This document shows positions 24,285 through 34,056 of a stretch of DNA of 64,000 bases, piece after piece; the first letter of the stretch is position 1; each line of letters opens with the position of its first letter. The stretch is from assembly GCA_035535995.1 (NCBI GenBank), contig DATLOZ010000015.1:1-64000 (forward strand). Direction: 5' to 3'. Made by a program: the position numbers and the translations under genes. This DNA comes from JANYCO01 sp035535995. GTDB lineage: Bacteria > Bacteroidota > Bacteroidia > Cytophagales > Cytophagaceae. Under the pieces are notes generated by a model, which was given only the letters and a program-made list of their open reading frames with translations, did not search any database and was not told the origin of the DNA.

Positions 24285-24686
24285 AAAGGTATTTTTTAAA
24301 GTAAAGAGTTCGAATGATTGGCTATCGTTTTATAAAAATCGCAAATTATGAGCACTTTTCCAATATAAAGTTCATATAAATGGCTATAAAACAGATTATT
24401 GCTGCATTTTTATATCAATTCCCTTAAAAATCCCCTTTTTTTAAGAGGTCAATCTATAAGTTGGTTCATTCCTAATTCGCTTTTGCGAGCCTTCTTTCAC
24501 AAGGTTGTTTCTGACAATTCTTTTCAATCCTCTTAAAAATCTTTTAATCCCGTAAATCCCGGTTCTGACATCCGTTCGTCGTGTAAAAATTTCCATTTAG
24601 CTGGTTTTCCTTTGTAGTGACCTAAAAGATTCACGGGATGAACATTTCGCTCCGTTTGTATCCATATCACTATAAACAAAGGAATT
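24285..24686. other. 402-bp intergenic region
   Basis: It is AT-rich and I see no gene. It contains a diverged copy of the repeat found at 26993-27027 and 34236-34270 (aaatcttttaatcccg, ggttctgaca at about 24536-24570, same orientation as 34236). The last 90 bases precede the T9SS cargo gene and probably hold its promoter, though no clear TAnnTTTG box stands out. Confidence 0.6.
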
Positions 24687-25706
24687 ATGAAAAGTACATT
24701 CAACAACGCGATCTCTTCTTCACTTAGAAAAATGCTGGTAGTAGCTTTATTCTTAATGACTGCAAAGGCATCTGCCGATTGTGTGGTGACGTCTACAAAT
24801 GGTTATGCAGTGACCATGAAAGTAACGCCAGTACAATTAGTTGTTTCCACCACTTCATGTACCTATGGTTATAATTTTAATTATAAGCTCAACTACGATA
24901 TCAGCTTTACCGGCATCAATATTCCATCCGATCTATATACACTACAAGGAAATGTAGTAGCTCCAGGATATTCCGGCAGTTTCTTTGATCTTCCAAACAG
25001 CGGAGGCACAGGTTCTGTTACTACTGTAGGCAATACCTATACAAAGAGCAGCAATTGTGCTACGGCTACCGTATCTACTTACAATCCATCTGTAGAAATT
25101 CAAATTAGCGGACCGGGTATTTCTTATCAGGTTATTTCTTGCCCGATCACAGCACTGCCTATCGAGATGGTTTCTTATACAGCCACAAAAACAGAAGACG
25201 GTATCCTGCTCAACTGGGCTACTGATATGGAGCGCAACGATAATTACTTCACAGTAGAAAGAAGCATGAATGGTATTGAGTGGTCTCCAATCGCACAAGT
25301 AAAAGCAGCCGGCAACAGCACTAAGCTTGACTATTACTCATACACCGACGAAGAGATCATCAACGAGCACCAGTACTATCGCATCAAACAAACAGACTTA
25401 GATGGCAAATATACTTACTCAAAAGTACTCGCAGTAGACAACAGCGAATCTTCTATTGAAACCAATGTATATCCAAATCCCGCAATAGGATCGGAAGTAA
25501 CGCTGAAGATCATCACTTCTTCCAAAGCGCCAATTGAAGCAGAGATCTTCGGAGCAATGGGACAAAAAGTGGCAAGCTATACCATCACACCTGGCAACAG
25601 CTGGATCAGTCAAACGATCGAAGTGCCTACATCAGGAAATATGTTCTTCATCAATATCCTTCAAAATAATACAGTGATCGGGAAGCACCAGGTTTTGGTT
25701 AAATAA
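24687..25706 (+). CDS. Secreted protein with a type IX secretion sorting domain
   Basis: The 339-residue precursor has a signal peptide ending near AKASA. Residues about 30-155 form a beta-rich domain of unknown type with several Cys. Residues about 160-245 resemble an Ig/FnIII-type domain (ILLNWATDMERNDNYFTVER, YYRIKQTDLDGKYTYS). The last 80 residues are a type A T9SS sorting domain: NVYPNPA, then IFGAMGQKVASY and a final GKHQVLVK. It is therefore exported and anchored or released at the cell surface. A strong terminator follows. Confidence 0.9.
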   Translation: MKSTFNNAISSSLRKMLVVALFLMTAKASADCVVTSTNGYAVTMKVTPVQLVVSTTSCTYGYNFNYKLNYDISFTGINIPSDLYTLQGNVVAPGYSGSFFDLPNSGGTGSVTTVGNTYTKSSNCATATVSTYNPSVEIQISGPGISYQVISCPITALPIEMVSYTATKTEDGILLNWATDMERNDNYFTVERSMNGIEWSPIAQVKAAGNSTKLDYYSYTDEEIINEHQYYRIKQTDLDGKYTYSKVLAVDNSESSIETNVYPNPAIGSEVTLKIITSSKAPIEAEIFGAMGQKVASYTITPGNSWISQTIEVPTSGNMFFINILQNNTVIGKHQVLVK

Positions 25707-25728
25707 GGTGTGAAGGTGCTTCTCAGAG

Positions 25729-25762
25729 ACCACAGCTGTACTTTGCAGCTGTGGTTTTTTTT
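25729..25762 (+). terminator. Intrinsic terminator of the T9SS cargo gene
   Basis: accacagctg and cagctgtggt form a 10-bp stem with a 7-base loop, followed by tttttttta. Confidence 0.95.
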
Positions 25763-25770
25763 ATTCTCAA

Positions 25771-25796
25771 TACTCTTGCTGTTGCTCTTGCTGTCC
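25771..25796. repeat. Half copy of the tgttgctcttgctg repeat
   Basis: tactcttgctgttgctcttg, then ctg, matches one arm of the hairpins at 10549-10605 and 22375-22431. The opposite arm is missing. Confidence 0.75.
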
Positions 25797-25868
25797 TACA
25801 GTTAACGGTATACAGCCCAGTAATAAGTAATCCAATGTTTTTTCACTTTAAACTTTTAACTTTACCTA

Positions 25869-27020
25869 ATGACCTTCCGCAGTAAAGAATTTTCACTTCT
25901 ACTCTTATGTCTGCTTTTTTCGCTTCCGCTAAAAGCGCAGAACGCTGCCATCGATTCGCTGCTGAGAAAAATTGCTTTAACGCAAAGAAGCTTTGCCGAT
26001 TCTTTCTACCGCGCAGGGATGATCCCTTCGCAGCGGATTTATCTTAAGAAAAAAAATTATATACGCGAAGATGATAATATTTTCTTCACCGGCCTTACGG
26101 TTTGGACCTTGCGCACGCACCGGGAAAAATTGAGCGAAGAAAATAAAAAGCGTGTAGACAGCCTTTGCAGCGCAGCGGTACGCAATTACCAGTTTTACAG
26201 AAATAAAAAAGGAGAATGCAGTTACAATTTTTGGCAAACAAATCCTGACAAACATTTTCCAAACGATCATTATTTCTCCAGTAGAAAAAAATACGCCCTG
26301 CCCGATGACCTGGACGATAGCGCTGTGCTTTATCTCTCCGACCCGCCATCTGATTCGCTGAAACGAAAGCTGAAAGAGAAGATGGTGCTCCACGCCAATA
26401 CGAACAATGGAAAAATCATCCGCAGTACGTTTCGTCGCTACAAACATCGCAAAGCGTACAATACATGGTTTGGAAAAAACATGCCGCTTGAGTTTGATAT
26501 AAATGTACAATGCAACGCACTTCGCTGGGTGCTCGACAATAAATTTGAGCTCAACGAATACGACCGCGAAACGATCCGGCTCATCCAGGATATAGTGCTG
26601 GCAGACGAGCATCTGCGTTTTCCGGCTTATGTTTCTCCGCAATATCAAAATGCTACCATCATTCTCTATCACTTGTCGCGCCTGGTGGCGGCTTATCCTG
26701 AGCAGTTTCCGCGCATCAAAGAAAAACTGATCACTGACCTGGAGAAAAAATGGAAATTGACAAAGGTGCCAATGGAAAAATTATTGTTGAATAGTTCTTT
26801 CGCACGTTTGGGAATACCTCAAAAGGAAATGGCAACGATAAGTAAAAAAGATTTCGATCATTTTTATTTCTTCGTAGCCAATATGAGCAGTAGCCAGCCC
26901 AACCCGCTCAAACGCTGGCTGGCAAGCAGTAAGCGGACAAATTTTTATTATCGTTCGGAAGGATATTACTGGGCGTTGTTGCTGGAGAATGCTTGTCTGA
27001 ACCTTGATTCTCAGGATTAG
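25869..27020 (+). CDS. Secreted alpha-helical hypothetical protein with a DDLDD motif
   Basis: The 383-residue precursor has a signal peptide (SLLLLCLLFSLPLKAQ). The mature part is helical, with ALPDDLDDSAVLYLSD at about residues 143-158 and later QYQNATIILYHLSRL. The aspartate cluster and repeated helices suggest an alpha/alpha toroid fold like the terpene-cyclase or prenyltransferase class, but this is only a resemblance. The last residues (NLDSQD) and the TAG stop are encoded within a dispersed 35-bp repeat (26993-27027), so the native C-terminus may have been replaced. Confidence 0.7.
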   Translation: MTFRSKEFSLLLLCLLFSLPLKAQNAAIDSLLRKIALTQRSFADSFYRAGMIPSQRIYLKKKNYIREDDNIFFTGLTVWTLRTHREKLSEENKKRVDSLCSAAVRNYQFYRNKKGECSYNFWQTNPDKHFPNDHYFSSRKKYALPDDLDDSAVLYLSDPPSDSLKRKLKEKMVLHANTNNGKIIRSTFRRYKHRKAYNTWFGKNMPLEFDINVQCNALRWVLDNKFELNEYDRETIRLIQDIVLADEHLRFPAYVSPQYQNATIILYHLSRLVAAYPEQFPRIKEKLITDLEKKWKLTKVPMEKLLLNSSFARLGIPQKEMATISKKDFDHFYFFVANMSSSQPNPLKRWLASSKRTNFYYRSEGYYWALLLENACLNLDSQD

Positions 27021-27027
27021 AAGATTT
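26993..27027. repeat. 35-bp dispersed repeat overlapping the gene end
   Basis: ttgtctgaaccttgattctc and the next 15 bases are an exact reverse complement of 34236-34270. A diverged copy is at about 24536-24570. The gene at 25869 ends inside it. Confidence 0.9.
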
Positions 27028-27074
27028 ACAGGATTTTTATTTTCAAGATTTTAAATTAGCAAAATATCGCAGAT

Positions 27075-27202
27075 GACATTCAGAAGGAACCTGTTGATTA
27101 AAAATTCCTGGCACTCATTCCAAAACAACAATCGGTATACAAGCAAGAAGTGATTTTAATTTATTTCAGGAGTTTCTAATCACAAGGTTCCTCCTGAATG
27201 AC
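27075..27202. repeat. MITE-like element with gtcattcaggagg ends, diverged copy
   Basis: The right end reads caaggttcctcctgaatgac, identical to the right end of 34057-34217; the left end (gacattcagaaggaacct) has drifted. It lies 48 bp from the 35-bp repeat, the mirror image of the arrangement at 34057-34270. Confidence 0.8.
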
Positions 27203-27276
27203 AACCGTTTTAATTCTCGCTTACGCTGCTATTTTTTTAATCTCTCCATACTCACACTCCAGACTCAGACTTCCCT

Positions 27277-28299
27277 TCATCCCCAGACCTTCGTTCCCTC
27301 CGTACAATTCCTGCACATCTCAATTTCCGTGCGGGAGCGCATGAGGGTGTTTCGGAAGGCGCTGTATTTTTCGCCTTTCCATAGATCGTGAAAGCTTTGT
27401 TGTTTCACATCGCCAAGCCGGTGGTGTGCATCTTTGTCGAAGCAGCAAGGTACTACCATTCCATCCCAGGTGATCACGCAGGAGTGCCACATTTTCCAGC
27501 AGTTGTTTTCCATTTTATTTTTAATGGAATAACTGCCATCCTGATTTTTTTCATAGCGCGAATATTCCTGCAGATCCGGGATCAGGTCTGAGCCTTGCTC
27601 ATATTCGTAGATCTGCGCAGTCTTCAGGCCTACTTCGTCTACGCCCATTTCTTCGGCGAGTTTTTTCACTTCTGCGATCTGGTGTTGATTTGGTTTTACT
27701 ACCAAAAATTGAAAGATGACATGCGGTGTAGAGGATTTTAATTTTTTCTTCCACTTAATAATATTGCGCGTGCCTTCCAGCACCTTGTTTAGCTGGCCTC
27801 CTACACGGTATTGTTCGTAGGTTTCCTGTGTAGTACCATCAATAGAAATGATCAGCCTGTCGAGTCCCGACTCTACGGTTTTGCGGGCGTTGTCGTCGGT
27901 AAGGTAATGTGCGTTGGTAGAAGTAGCGGTATAGATCTTTTTTGAAGAAGCATATTGTACCAACTCGAGGAAAGAAGGATGCAGATAAGGTTCCCCCTGA
28001 AAATAAAAAACCAAATACCAAAGTGTTGGATATAGTTCGTCGATCGTTTGTTTGAACAGATCGTTTTGCAGCATGCCGGTAGGACGTGTGAAAGAGCGGA
28101 GACCGCTTGGGCACTCCGGGCAACGCAGATTGCAGGAAGTAGTAGGTTCAAAAGAAATGCTGATCGGCAGACCTTTTATTTTTGCTTTGCCTCGGAGACG
28201 GGAATAATAGTAGCTTGCTAAAACCTTGGTGGCGTTGAGTACGCGCGAAGGTGTAGCTTTGGAAATAAAATTGAATCCATCTTTAAAGTTTCTGTTCAT
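27277..28299 (-). CDS. Radical SAM protein with SPASM domain
   Basis: The 340-residue protein has the radical SAM cluster motif in TTSCNLRCPECPSGL (CxxxCxxC, about residues 52-62) and a C-terminal SPASM region with Cys at CWKMWHSCVITWDG, VPCCFDK and MCRNCTEG, expected to hold auxiliary Fe-S clusters. Such enzymes mature peptides or modify small substrates; none is obvious here. Its ATG shares one base with the stop of the upstream gene (TAATG at 28301-28297), so it is translationally coupled to the outer-membrane protein. Confidence 0.92.
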   Translation of the reverse strand: MNRNFKDGFNFISKATPSRVLNATKVLASYYYSRLRGKAKIKGLPISISFEPTTSCNLRCPECPSGLRSFTRPTGMLQNDLFKQTIDELYPTLWYLVFYFQGEPYLHPSFLELVQYASSKKIYTATSTNAHYLTDDNARKTVESGLDRLIISIDGTTQETYEQYRVGGQLNKVLEGTRNIIKWKKKLKSSTPHVIFQFLVVKPNQHQIAEVKKLAEEMGVDEVGLKTAQIYEYEQGSDLIPDLQEYSRYEKNQDGSYSIKNKMENNCWKMWHSCVITWDGMVVPCCFDKDAHHRLGDVKQQSFHDLWKGEKYSAFRNTLMRSRTEIEMCRNCTEGTKVWG

Positions 28300-29555
28300 T
28301 AAAACAATTTCGTAAGACCGAAATTAAATCCATGCCCGGAAGAATGTCCTGGCAGTACTAAATATTCAAAGGCAAATAAATTGGCAGAGATCACAAAACT
28401 GTTTTTGAATTTTTTCATCAATCCCAATTCAAAATCTGCTCTTCCGAAACCTCCGTAAGAAACGGTGGTTACAACCGTGAATCCTTTCTCCAGATAATCT
28501 GCACCGCGAATGTATACTTTAGGAATATATCCGGGAGCCATCATATAACGCATGCCAATCGTACCGGTGAAGCGGCGGTTTGGTGAGACCATGTAGTTGA
28601 CATGAAAAATAGTAGGCAAGGCCATCGTCTTATTTTTATGTTCGATCTTTATTCCTGCGGAAAGCGCTACACTGTCTACCGTTACATGCTGCACAATAGA
28701 ATTTCCCAGCAGATCGTCCAGTACCAGGCCGTTGTAGCGGAAGGAAGAATCGCCGGAATAGTTTTTGGTGTCTTTCCATACAATGAATCCAAGATCACGT
28801 ACCTCTACGTTCAGACGGTTTTTATTGTGCTTCATGGAGAAGCATAAATTAACCCCCGCTCCTTTGCCATGACTTTTCAATGCAGAAGATAAACCATTAT
28901 AGGTGTACCTGGAGAAATTCAGATCTCCGTTGTATTCCACGTATTGTCCGCTGGGTTCGGTGTACAGATAAGCGTTTTTCATTTGCATATCCACGTAGTT
29001 CCCGCCCCTGATCAGCGAGAGCGCGCCGCCGATGGTATATTTACCTTCCTTCAATTCTTTCTGAACACCGCCGTATACGCTTTGGTAATCAAAAAAGCGG
29101 ATATGTGTATGACTCAGGTCAGCATTCTCGCCCGCGTAGATCGAATTTCCGCGAAAGATCATTTCAAATAGTTGGGGAGAAAAGCGGGAAGCAAGCACAG
29201 CTCTTTGTCCTATGCCGAATACATAGTTCATTTTTTTCCCTTTCAGCATCCCATTCAGGTAAAGCGATTCTTCTACTCCCAAACGGTTGTGTCTTTTCAG
29301 TCTTTTGCTCTCATGATCTTTCATCTGTTCGTCGATGAAATCTCCTTTGTAGACAAGCGATTTTATAAAGCTGTTGGTTACCGAATTTGAATTGACATAA
29401 AAATCGCCGGAAAGATTTAGGAATGCTTTGTAGGAAGGAAGGCCGATACTGTCTTTTTTATCCAGCAGTAATCTTTCCATTTTATCAATTTCAATCTGTG
29501 CTTTGGCACTTAGACTTATCACAGTTAAAAATGATAAGAAAATTATATGCTTCAT
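28299..29555 (-). CDS. Outer-membrane beta-barrel protein, DUF5723-like
   Basis: The 418-residue precursor has a signal peptide (KHIIFLSFLTVISLSAKAQ). The mature part begins with a short helix and LPSYKAFLNLSGDFYVNSNS, then long amphipathic strands, ending GFNFGLTKLF with a terminal Phe. The layout resembles DUF5723 proteins, outer-membrane barrels with unknown role. It is translationally coupled to the radical SAM gene by TAATG, a pairing that suggests a shared substrate or a modified surface product. Confidence 0.72.
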   Translation of the reverse strand: MKHIIFLSFLTVISLSAKAQIEIDKMERLLLDKKDSIGLPSYKAFLNLSGDFYVNSNSVTNSFIKSLVYKGDFIDEQMKDHESKRLKRHNRLGVEESLYLNGMLKGKKMNYVFGIGQRAVLASRFSPQLFEMIFRGNSIYAGENADLSHTHIRFFDYQSVYGGVQKELKEGKYTIGGALSLIRGGNYVDMQMKNAYLYTEPSGQYVEYNGDLNFSRYTYNGLSSALKSHGKGAGVNLCFSMKHNKNRLNVEVRDLGFIVWKDTKNYSGDSSFRYNGLVLDDLLGNSIVQHVTVDSVALSAGIKIEHKNKTMALPTIFHVNYMVSPNRRFTGTIGMRYMMAPGYIPKVYIRGADYLEKGFTVVTTVSYGGFGRADFELGLMKKFKNSFVISANLFAFEYLVLPGHSSGHGFNFGLTKLF

Positions 29556-29601
29556 TTATATATCTAATTACTCTGTTGTGAATGTTTTCGTTTTAATTGT
29601 C

Positions 29602-29788
29602 ATAATCGCAGCCGTCATTGCGAGGAGTTCCCGACGGTAGTCGGGGCGACGAAGCAATCTGTTTGCTACGCAGCCTGAGCCAGCTTGAAATGTACAGTAT
29701 TGCTTCGAATCGGCAAGGCTTCGTAGCTGGCAGATTGCTTCGTCAGTTGGCCTTACGGCCGCCTTCCTCGCAATGACGCTGCGATTAT
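29602..29788. repeat. Dispersed inverted repeat (cgtcattgcgagg family), copy 3
   Basis: This is the best-preserved copy. The outer arms ataatcgcagccgtcattgc(gagga) and (tcctc)gcaatgacgctgcgattat pair over about 24 bases, and the inner gacgaagcaatctg and cagattgcttcgtc pair as well. It lies upstream of the outer-membrane gene at 29555 and downstream of the convergent side of 29860. Confidence 0.9.
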
Positions 29789-29859
29789 TCGCACGCACTC
29801 TGTTGTTATTCTACATTACAAACGTAGAGGACGAGTAGATTGAGCATACAGCTCAGCAT

Positions 29860-31941
29860 TTATTTTTTATGAATCGCATAATCCATATCGCCTACCATTT
29901 TGAAATCGATGGAATAGTCGCTGTAGATCTTCATAAATTGGGAAGTAGGTTCGGTGGTGAATTCGATCTTGAAGATCACTTGGGTCGAATTGTATAAATT
30001 ATCCATTGTCTGTTTCCCTACCTCAAAGCTGATCTGGGAATTTTTCTTTTCGGTCACTCTGTAAGAGCCATCCACCGGGGCTGCCAGGATAGCACCAGGG
30101 AGCGATATAAGGGAATCTATTTTAGTGCCTGCGGAATTAAGAAAATACATTTGCAAAGCAGCATTCAAGGGGAAGCCATTGCCTACGAAGACAGTGAACG
30201 TTCCGCTCTGTACGCTTTTCTTTTTCAAAGCAGCAGTGTTGAAGACTGCTGTATCGCTCAATACCAGTTGTGATGCCAGGATCGACAGCGGCATTTCAAT
30301 ATCGAGGAAGGCTTTCATCAACGATGTTTTGGAGGCGAAGTCGTTGTAGGTTCCCTGATTGCCCAGGGGGTTTGTTTTTACTGTGGCGGAATAACTTACT
30401 TTATTAGGAAGAATATTGATCAGGTTGGTAGCATCCGTTCCGAAGTCGTGGCTGGTAGTTGTAGTAAGTCCTTGCGAAGGAGCGCGACTGATGTTGAAAG
30501 AAGAAGGAGTTCCGCTCAGGCTATGGAATTGATTGGTGCGGGAATTTCCTGTACTTATATCATTGATCTGGATTGCTGCATCAATGCCGAAACCATTTTC
30601 CACTACCATGTTCATATCTACGTTTTCAAAATTCAGCGTGCCACTTTCCACGCCTTTGAAAATAGTGAGGTCCAGGGCTGCCGGACCGATGTTGAAAGTA
30701 TTTTGACCAAGATAACCTTCTACCGACGTAGGCTGCATATCTTCCGCCGAAACAGTGATGGTCATGTAATCAGTAAGCGACAGATCTACCGGTGTACCAC
30801 TGGATATTATTCTTCCCGTAAGGGTATAATAAAAAGTATTAAAGGTATCGGATGCTATCCCTGTAAAATCCATCGAGTAGCCATTCAGAGGGAAACTTAT
30901 TACTTTGTGCGAAGGGCCTGAGATGGTAGCGGCTGGTACGAAAGCGGTTTGTTGAAAGGCAACACCATTCTTCATCGCTTTTGGGATCGTATAAGTGAAA
31001 GAAACATCTTGTTTGATCGTACTGGTCACATCCATTTTGATAGATCCGGAATCGATCACTGCTGTTTTCAGCAATACATCTCCCAGTGAAGTGAGGGAGG
31101 TTTCTTCCTGTTTCTGCATCACATCCTGGTCGGGGAAAATAGCGGTAGCCGAAGTTACCGTCACTCCCGTGATTGTCATGATCACCATCAGGGATTGATC
31201 CAGGGTCACTACGGTATTAGGCTGGCCAGAAAGCTGTAAAGGATTGATGCTTCCAAGAAGCGCTCCCTCCACGTGTTTGTTTGCAAGAGGTTCTATATAG
31301 CTATCAGAGCCGCCCAGCGCTGCAATATTGCTAAAAGTATGCGAAGAAATATCAGGGCCTCCGGATGCGTTCTTAAAACTAAACGACAATGATTGTACGT
31401 CTGCCGGAAGATTATTCACTATCTCAACGGTAAGCGACCCTGTGGCAATATCTGCGGTTTGAAAAAAATTATTGATGTCAACGGAAAGATTGTCAAACAT
31501 CAAGGCAGGAATATTACTCAGGTCAATCGGTATGCCGTATTGAGCTGCAAATTTTAATCCATTGCCAAGATTTATATTATCCTGGTCTCCGGTAGCGATC
31601 AGCTTATCAGCAATCGTTCCAATGGAAATGAGCGTGGTATCTATCCTGGTAGGGAGTACAAGTGAACTAAGTGTCTCCGTATCGCTGTATGGATCTGTAC
31701 TAAGCGAAACCAGCGAGTCGATGGTTACGTTTGAAAGGGACTGGCGATTTACAATTGTGATCGATTTATCAGCATTCAAATGAATACTGCTGGTATCTTT
31801 GATCAGGTTGGAAATGGTCAAACTGGACTGGACAAGAGGAGTAAGTATGTTTACATCCCACATAGGCTTATCACTGCTGCGTTTGCAACCGAAGAAAAGC
31901 GCCGATCCGGCAAGAAGAAGTAATTGGAATTTTAGTTTCAT
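29860..31941 (-). CDS. Large lipoprotein, unknown function
   Basis: The 693-residue precursor starts at the ATG at 31941 (MKLKFQLLLLAGSALFFGC), which gives a signal with lipobox Cys followed by KRSSDKPMWDV. The mature part is beta-rich, Ser/Thr-rich and acidic with few charged clusters, as in cell-surface adhesin-like proteins. I do not recognise a domain. The upstream 41 residues of the longer frame have no signal features. It is transcribed away from the TPR/PKD gene at 32154, with which it shares a 212-bp divergent promoter region. Confidence 0.78.
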   Translation of the reverse strand: MKLKFQLLLLAGSALFFGCKRSSDKPMWDVNILTPLVQSSLTISNLIKDTSSIHLNADKSITIVNRQSLSNVTIDSLVSLSTDPYSDTETLSSLVLPTRIDTTLISIGTIADKLIATGDQDNINLGNGLKFAAQYGIPIDLSNIPALMFDNLSVDINNFFQTADIATGSLTVEIVNNLPADVQSLSFSFKNASGGPDISSHTFSNIAALGGSDSYIEPLANKHVEGALLGSINPLQLSGQPNTVVTLDQSLMVIMTITGVTVTSATAIFPDQDVMQKQEETSLTSLGDVLLKTAVIDSGSIKMDVTSTIKQDVSFTYTIPKAMKNGVAFQQTAFVPAATISGPSHKVISFPLNGYSMDFTGIASDTFNTFYYTLTGRIISSGTPVDLSLTDYMTITVSAEDMQPTSVEGYLGQNTFNIGPAALDLTIFKGVESGTLNFENVDMNMVVENGFGIDAAIQINDISTGNSRTNQFHSLSGTPSSFNISRAPSQGLTTTTSHDFGTDATNLINILPNKVSYSATVKTNPLGNQGTYNDFASKTSLMKAFLDIEMPLSILASQLVLSDTAVFNTAALKKKSVQSGTFTVFVGNGFPLNAALQMYFLNSAGTKIDSLISLPGAILAAPVDGSYRVTEKKNSQISFEVGKQTMDNLYNSTQVIFKIEFTTEPTSQFMKIYSDYSIDFKMVGDMDYAIHKK

Positions 31942-32153
31942 TAAACAGGACCTTGTATCCTTTATGTTAAATAATTGTTGATTAAATTTCAAAAACCAAT
32001 AAAACGAATCCCAAATGAGGTCTTTGGATTCCGGAAATTGTTTTTTGGTACTTAAACCCGACAACAGAGTATCCGCGGATACTCATTTATATTTATATTT
32101 GTACAAAAGTAACCATAGTAAATATAATATTTTCTCTAAACAATCCCAATTCG

Positions 32154-34016
32154 ATGAGCGATTCTTTGGTCCAACCAAGCATTCCTGTGCGTTTTCAGGA
32201 TCGTTTGGGAATTCCTGTTCTTAGAGGTTTCATATTTGTATTTTTCATAGGTTTCTTCTTTTCTCCAAAGGCTTTTTCCCAGATAAATCCGAAAGCAAAA
32301 GAAGCCTTCAACAAAGGTAATTTTGAAAAAGCAATCGAGCTGTATGAAAAAGATTTTCAGAAGATCTCTCCCGAAAATGACCGCTATCAGTCGCTGCTCT
32401 ACAACCTGGCCGAGGCCTACAGGCTCAACGGGAATTACAGGATGGCCGATTCGCTTCATGCGATGGAAGATTATACAAAAACTTCTTACTGGGGTTATGC
32501 ACTTACTTTACTACAACAATACCGCGCCGACAAATGCCTGAAGTTCGTTCGCTATCATCTGAAGTTCGATCCGCAACATCCCGAACTCGTCAATATTGAA
32601 GGGGCCTGCGAGATTGCGCGCAACAAGACAGACGATTCGAAAGTAATTCTAAAAACAGTGCCGCTTCCGCAAAAAAAAGAACGCCTGATCGTACCCGGTT
32701 TTATCATTGGTATGCAAAATGAAAAAGAAGCGATCCAACGTTTTAATGAATATGCAGGAAAAAGAAAAGACAAAAATACTTCGCCGAAGCAAATGGAATA
32801 CCCGCTCGCGGTTTCGGGGATTCATCTGAAAGGAAAGAGCGAAATGGACCTCAGCCTCTCCAATCCTTCTAAAGTAGGCTTCTCCATTGCCCCGGGGCAC
32901 TTCACCTGTTTTTATAATCCTGCTTACTATGATTTTTACAAAGCTACCTCGATGACTAAAAAGATCTTCGAACCCGGCGTGCATTTACCCGATAGTTTGA
33001 AAAGTATGGATCATCATAAGGAGTTTGCTTTTTACGAGCATAAAGAAATTGTAAAACAAGCCTGGATCTCGCAGGATAAAAACGTAATGGTATTCAGTAC
33101 CAACAAGCTCAAAGGCGAAGGTGGATATGATCTCTATATGAGTACGCTTACCAGCAACGGCTGGACAAAACCGGTGACCCTGGGTTCAAGAGTAAATACA
33201 TCGTACAATGAAATTTCTCCTTTCATTTCTCCCAACGGCATTCTATACTTCAGCTCCAACGGCCGCGATGGACAAGGTGGATACGATATTTATTCCTATG
33301 ATCTAAACCTGATGGATTCTACAGAAGTGGAAAATCTTCCCAAGCCTTTTAATTCAGCTTTTGACGATTATGGGTATTTATACCATGAACAAACCGGCTT
33401 CGGCGTATTTGCTTCTACACGTCCTAATGGAATTTTGTCCAAACAACTTTTCCGTTTTGAAAATAAGATTGTGAACTGCGATGCGAATTTTGTGTTCAAA
33501 GATTTTCCCGAGATCACTACACGCAATGCCCCGCCGAAATATTGTATCAATTTTAATATGATCTCGCTGCAAGACAGTCTTCCCAAAGGAAAGATCTTTG
33601 CCTGGATGATGGGTGATGGGAAAAAGATCAAGGGATTAAAATTTTCATACTGCTACGCCAAACCAGGCATTTACAATGCCCGCCTATTGATCTACGATCC
33701 GCTGAGAAAGAGTATTGATACCACTCAGCTCACGAAAGAAATTGTGGTGACAGAAAAAGATTTTCTTCGCATGGAATACAGTACGAAGGGAAAAACAGCA
33801 GAGTTTACTACTACGTCTTCTTATTGCCGTAAATGCGATAACCTCACCTACTACTGGGATTTTGGCGACGGTACCTATGGTTGCGGCTTTACGGCGAAAC
33901 ATACTTACAAAGAATACGGAGCCTATACCGTACGCCTGATCATGAAATTCCGCAAAGAAAAAACGGAAAGAACATTTGCCTGCTTCGATCGTGTAATTGT
34001 AGAAGAAGCACCATAA
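32154..34016 (+). CDS. TPR/PD40/PKD outer-membrane-associated protein
   Basis: The 620-residue protein has a signal-like N-terminus (about 20-43). Residues about 45-165 hold TPR-like helices (AKEAFNKGNFEKAIELYEKD, LYNLAEAYRLNGNYRMADSL). Residues about 265-430 hold PD40-type propeller repeats (VFSTNKLKGEGGYDLYMS, YFSSNGRDGQGGYDIYSYD). A PKD domain lies at about 560-600 (TYYWDFGDGTYG, KHTYKEYGAYTVRL). This order is that of PorE-type and gliding-associated proteins, here without the OmpA end. It may belong to the T9SS or to another envelope complex. The ATG at 32154 is uncertain; an internal start near residue 30 would also work. Confidence 0.85.
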   Translation: MSDSLVQPSIPVRFQDRLGIPVLRGFIFVFFIGFFFSPKAFSQINPKAKEAFNKGNFEKAIELYEKDFQKISPENDRYQSLLYNLAEAYRLNGNYRMADSLHAMEDYTKTSYWGYALTLLQQYRADKCLKFVRYHLKFDPQHPELVNIEGACEIARNKTDDSKVILKTVPLPQKKERLIVPGFIIGMQNEKEAIQRFNEYAGKRKDKNTSPKQMEYPLAVSGIHLKGKSEMDLSLSNPSKVGFSIAPGHFTCFYNPAYYDFYKATSMTKKIFEPGVHLPDSLKSMDHHKEFAFYEHKEIVKQAWISQDKNVMVFSTNKLKGEGGYDLYMSTLTSNGWTKPVTLGSRVNTSYNEISPFISPNGILYFSSNGRDGQGGYDIYSYDLNLMDSTEVENLPKPFNSAFDDYGYLYHEQTGFGVFASTRPNGILSKQLFRFENKIVNCDANFVFKDFPEITTRNAPPKYCINFNMISLQDSLPKGKIFAWMMGDGKKIKGLKFSYCYAKPGIYNARLLIYDPLRKSIDTTQLTKEIVVTEKDFLRMEYSTKGKTAEFTTTSSYCRKCDNLTYYWDFGDGTYGCGFTAKHTYKEYGAYTVRLIMKFRKEKTERTFACFDRVIVEEAP

Positions 34017-34056
34017 AAGCAGTGTGGGTGTGAGTGTGGAGAAATGTATAAGAGTT

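Noticed and set aside
29568..29798. 76-residue frame on the minus strand
   Set aside because: It is entirely within the dispersed inverted repeat 29602-29788.
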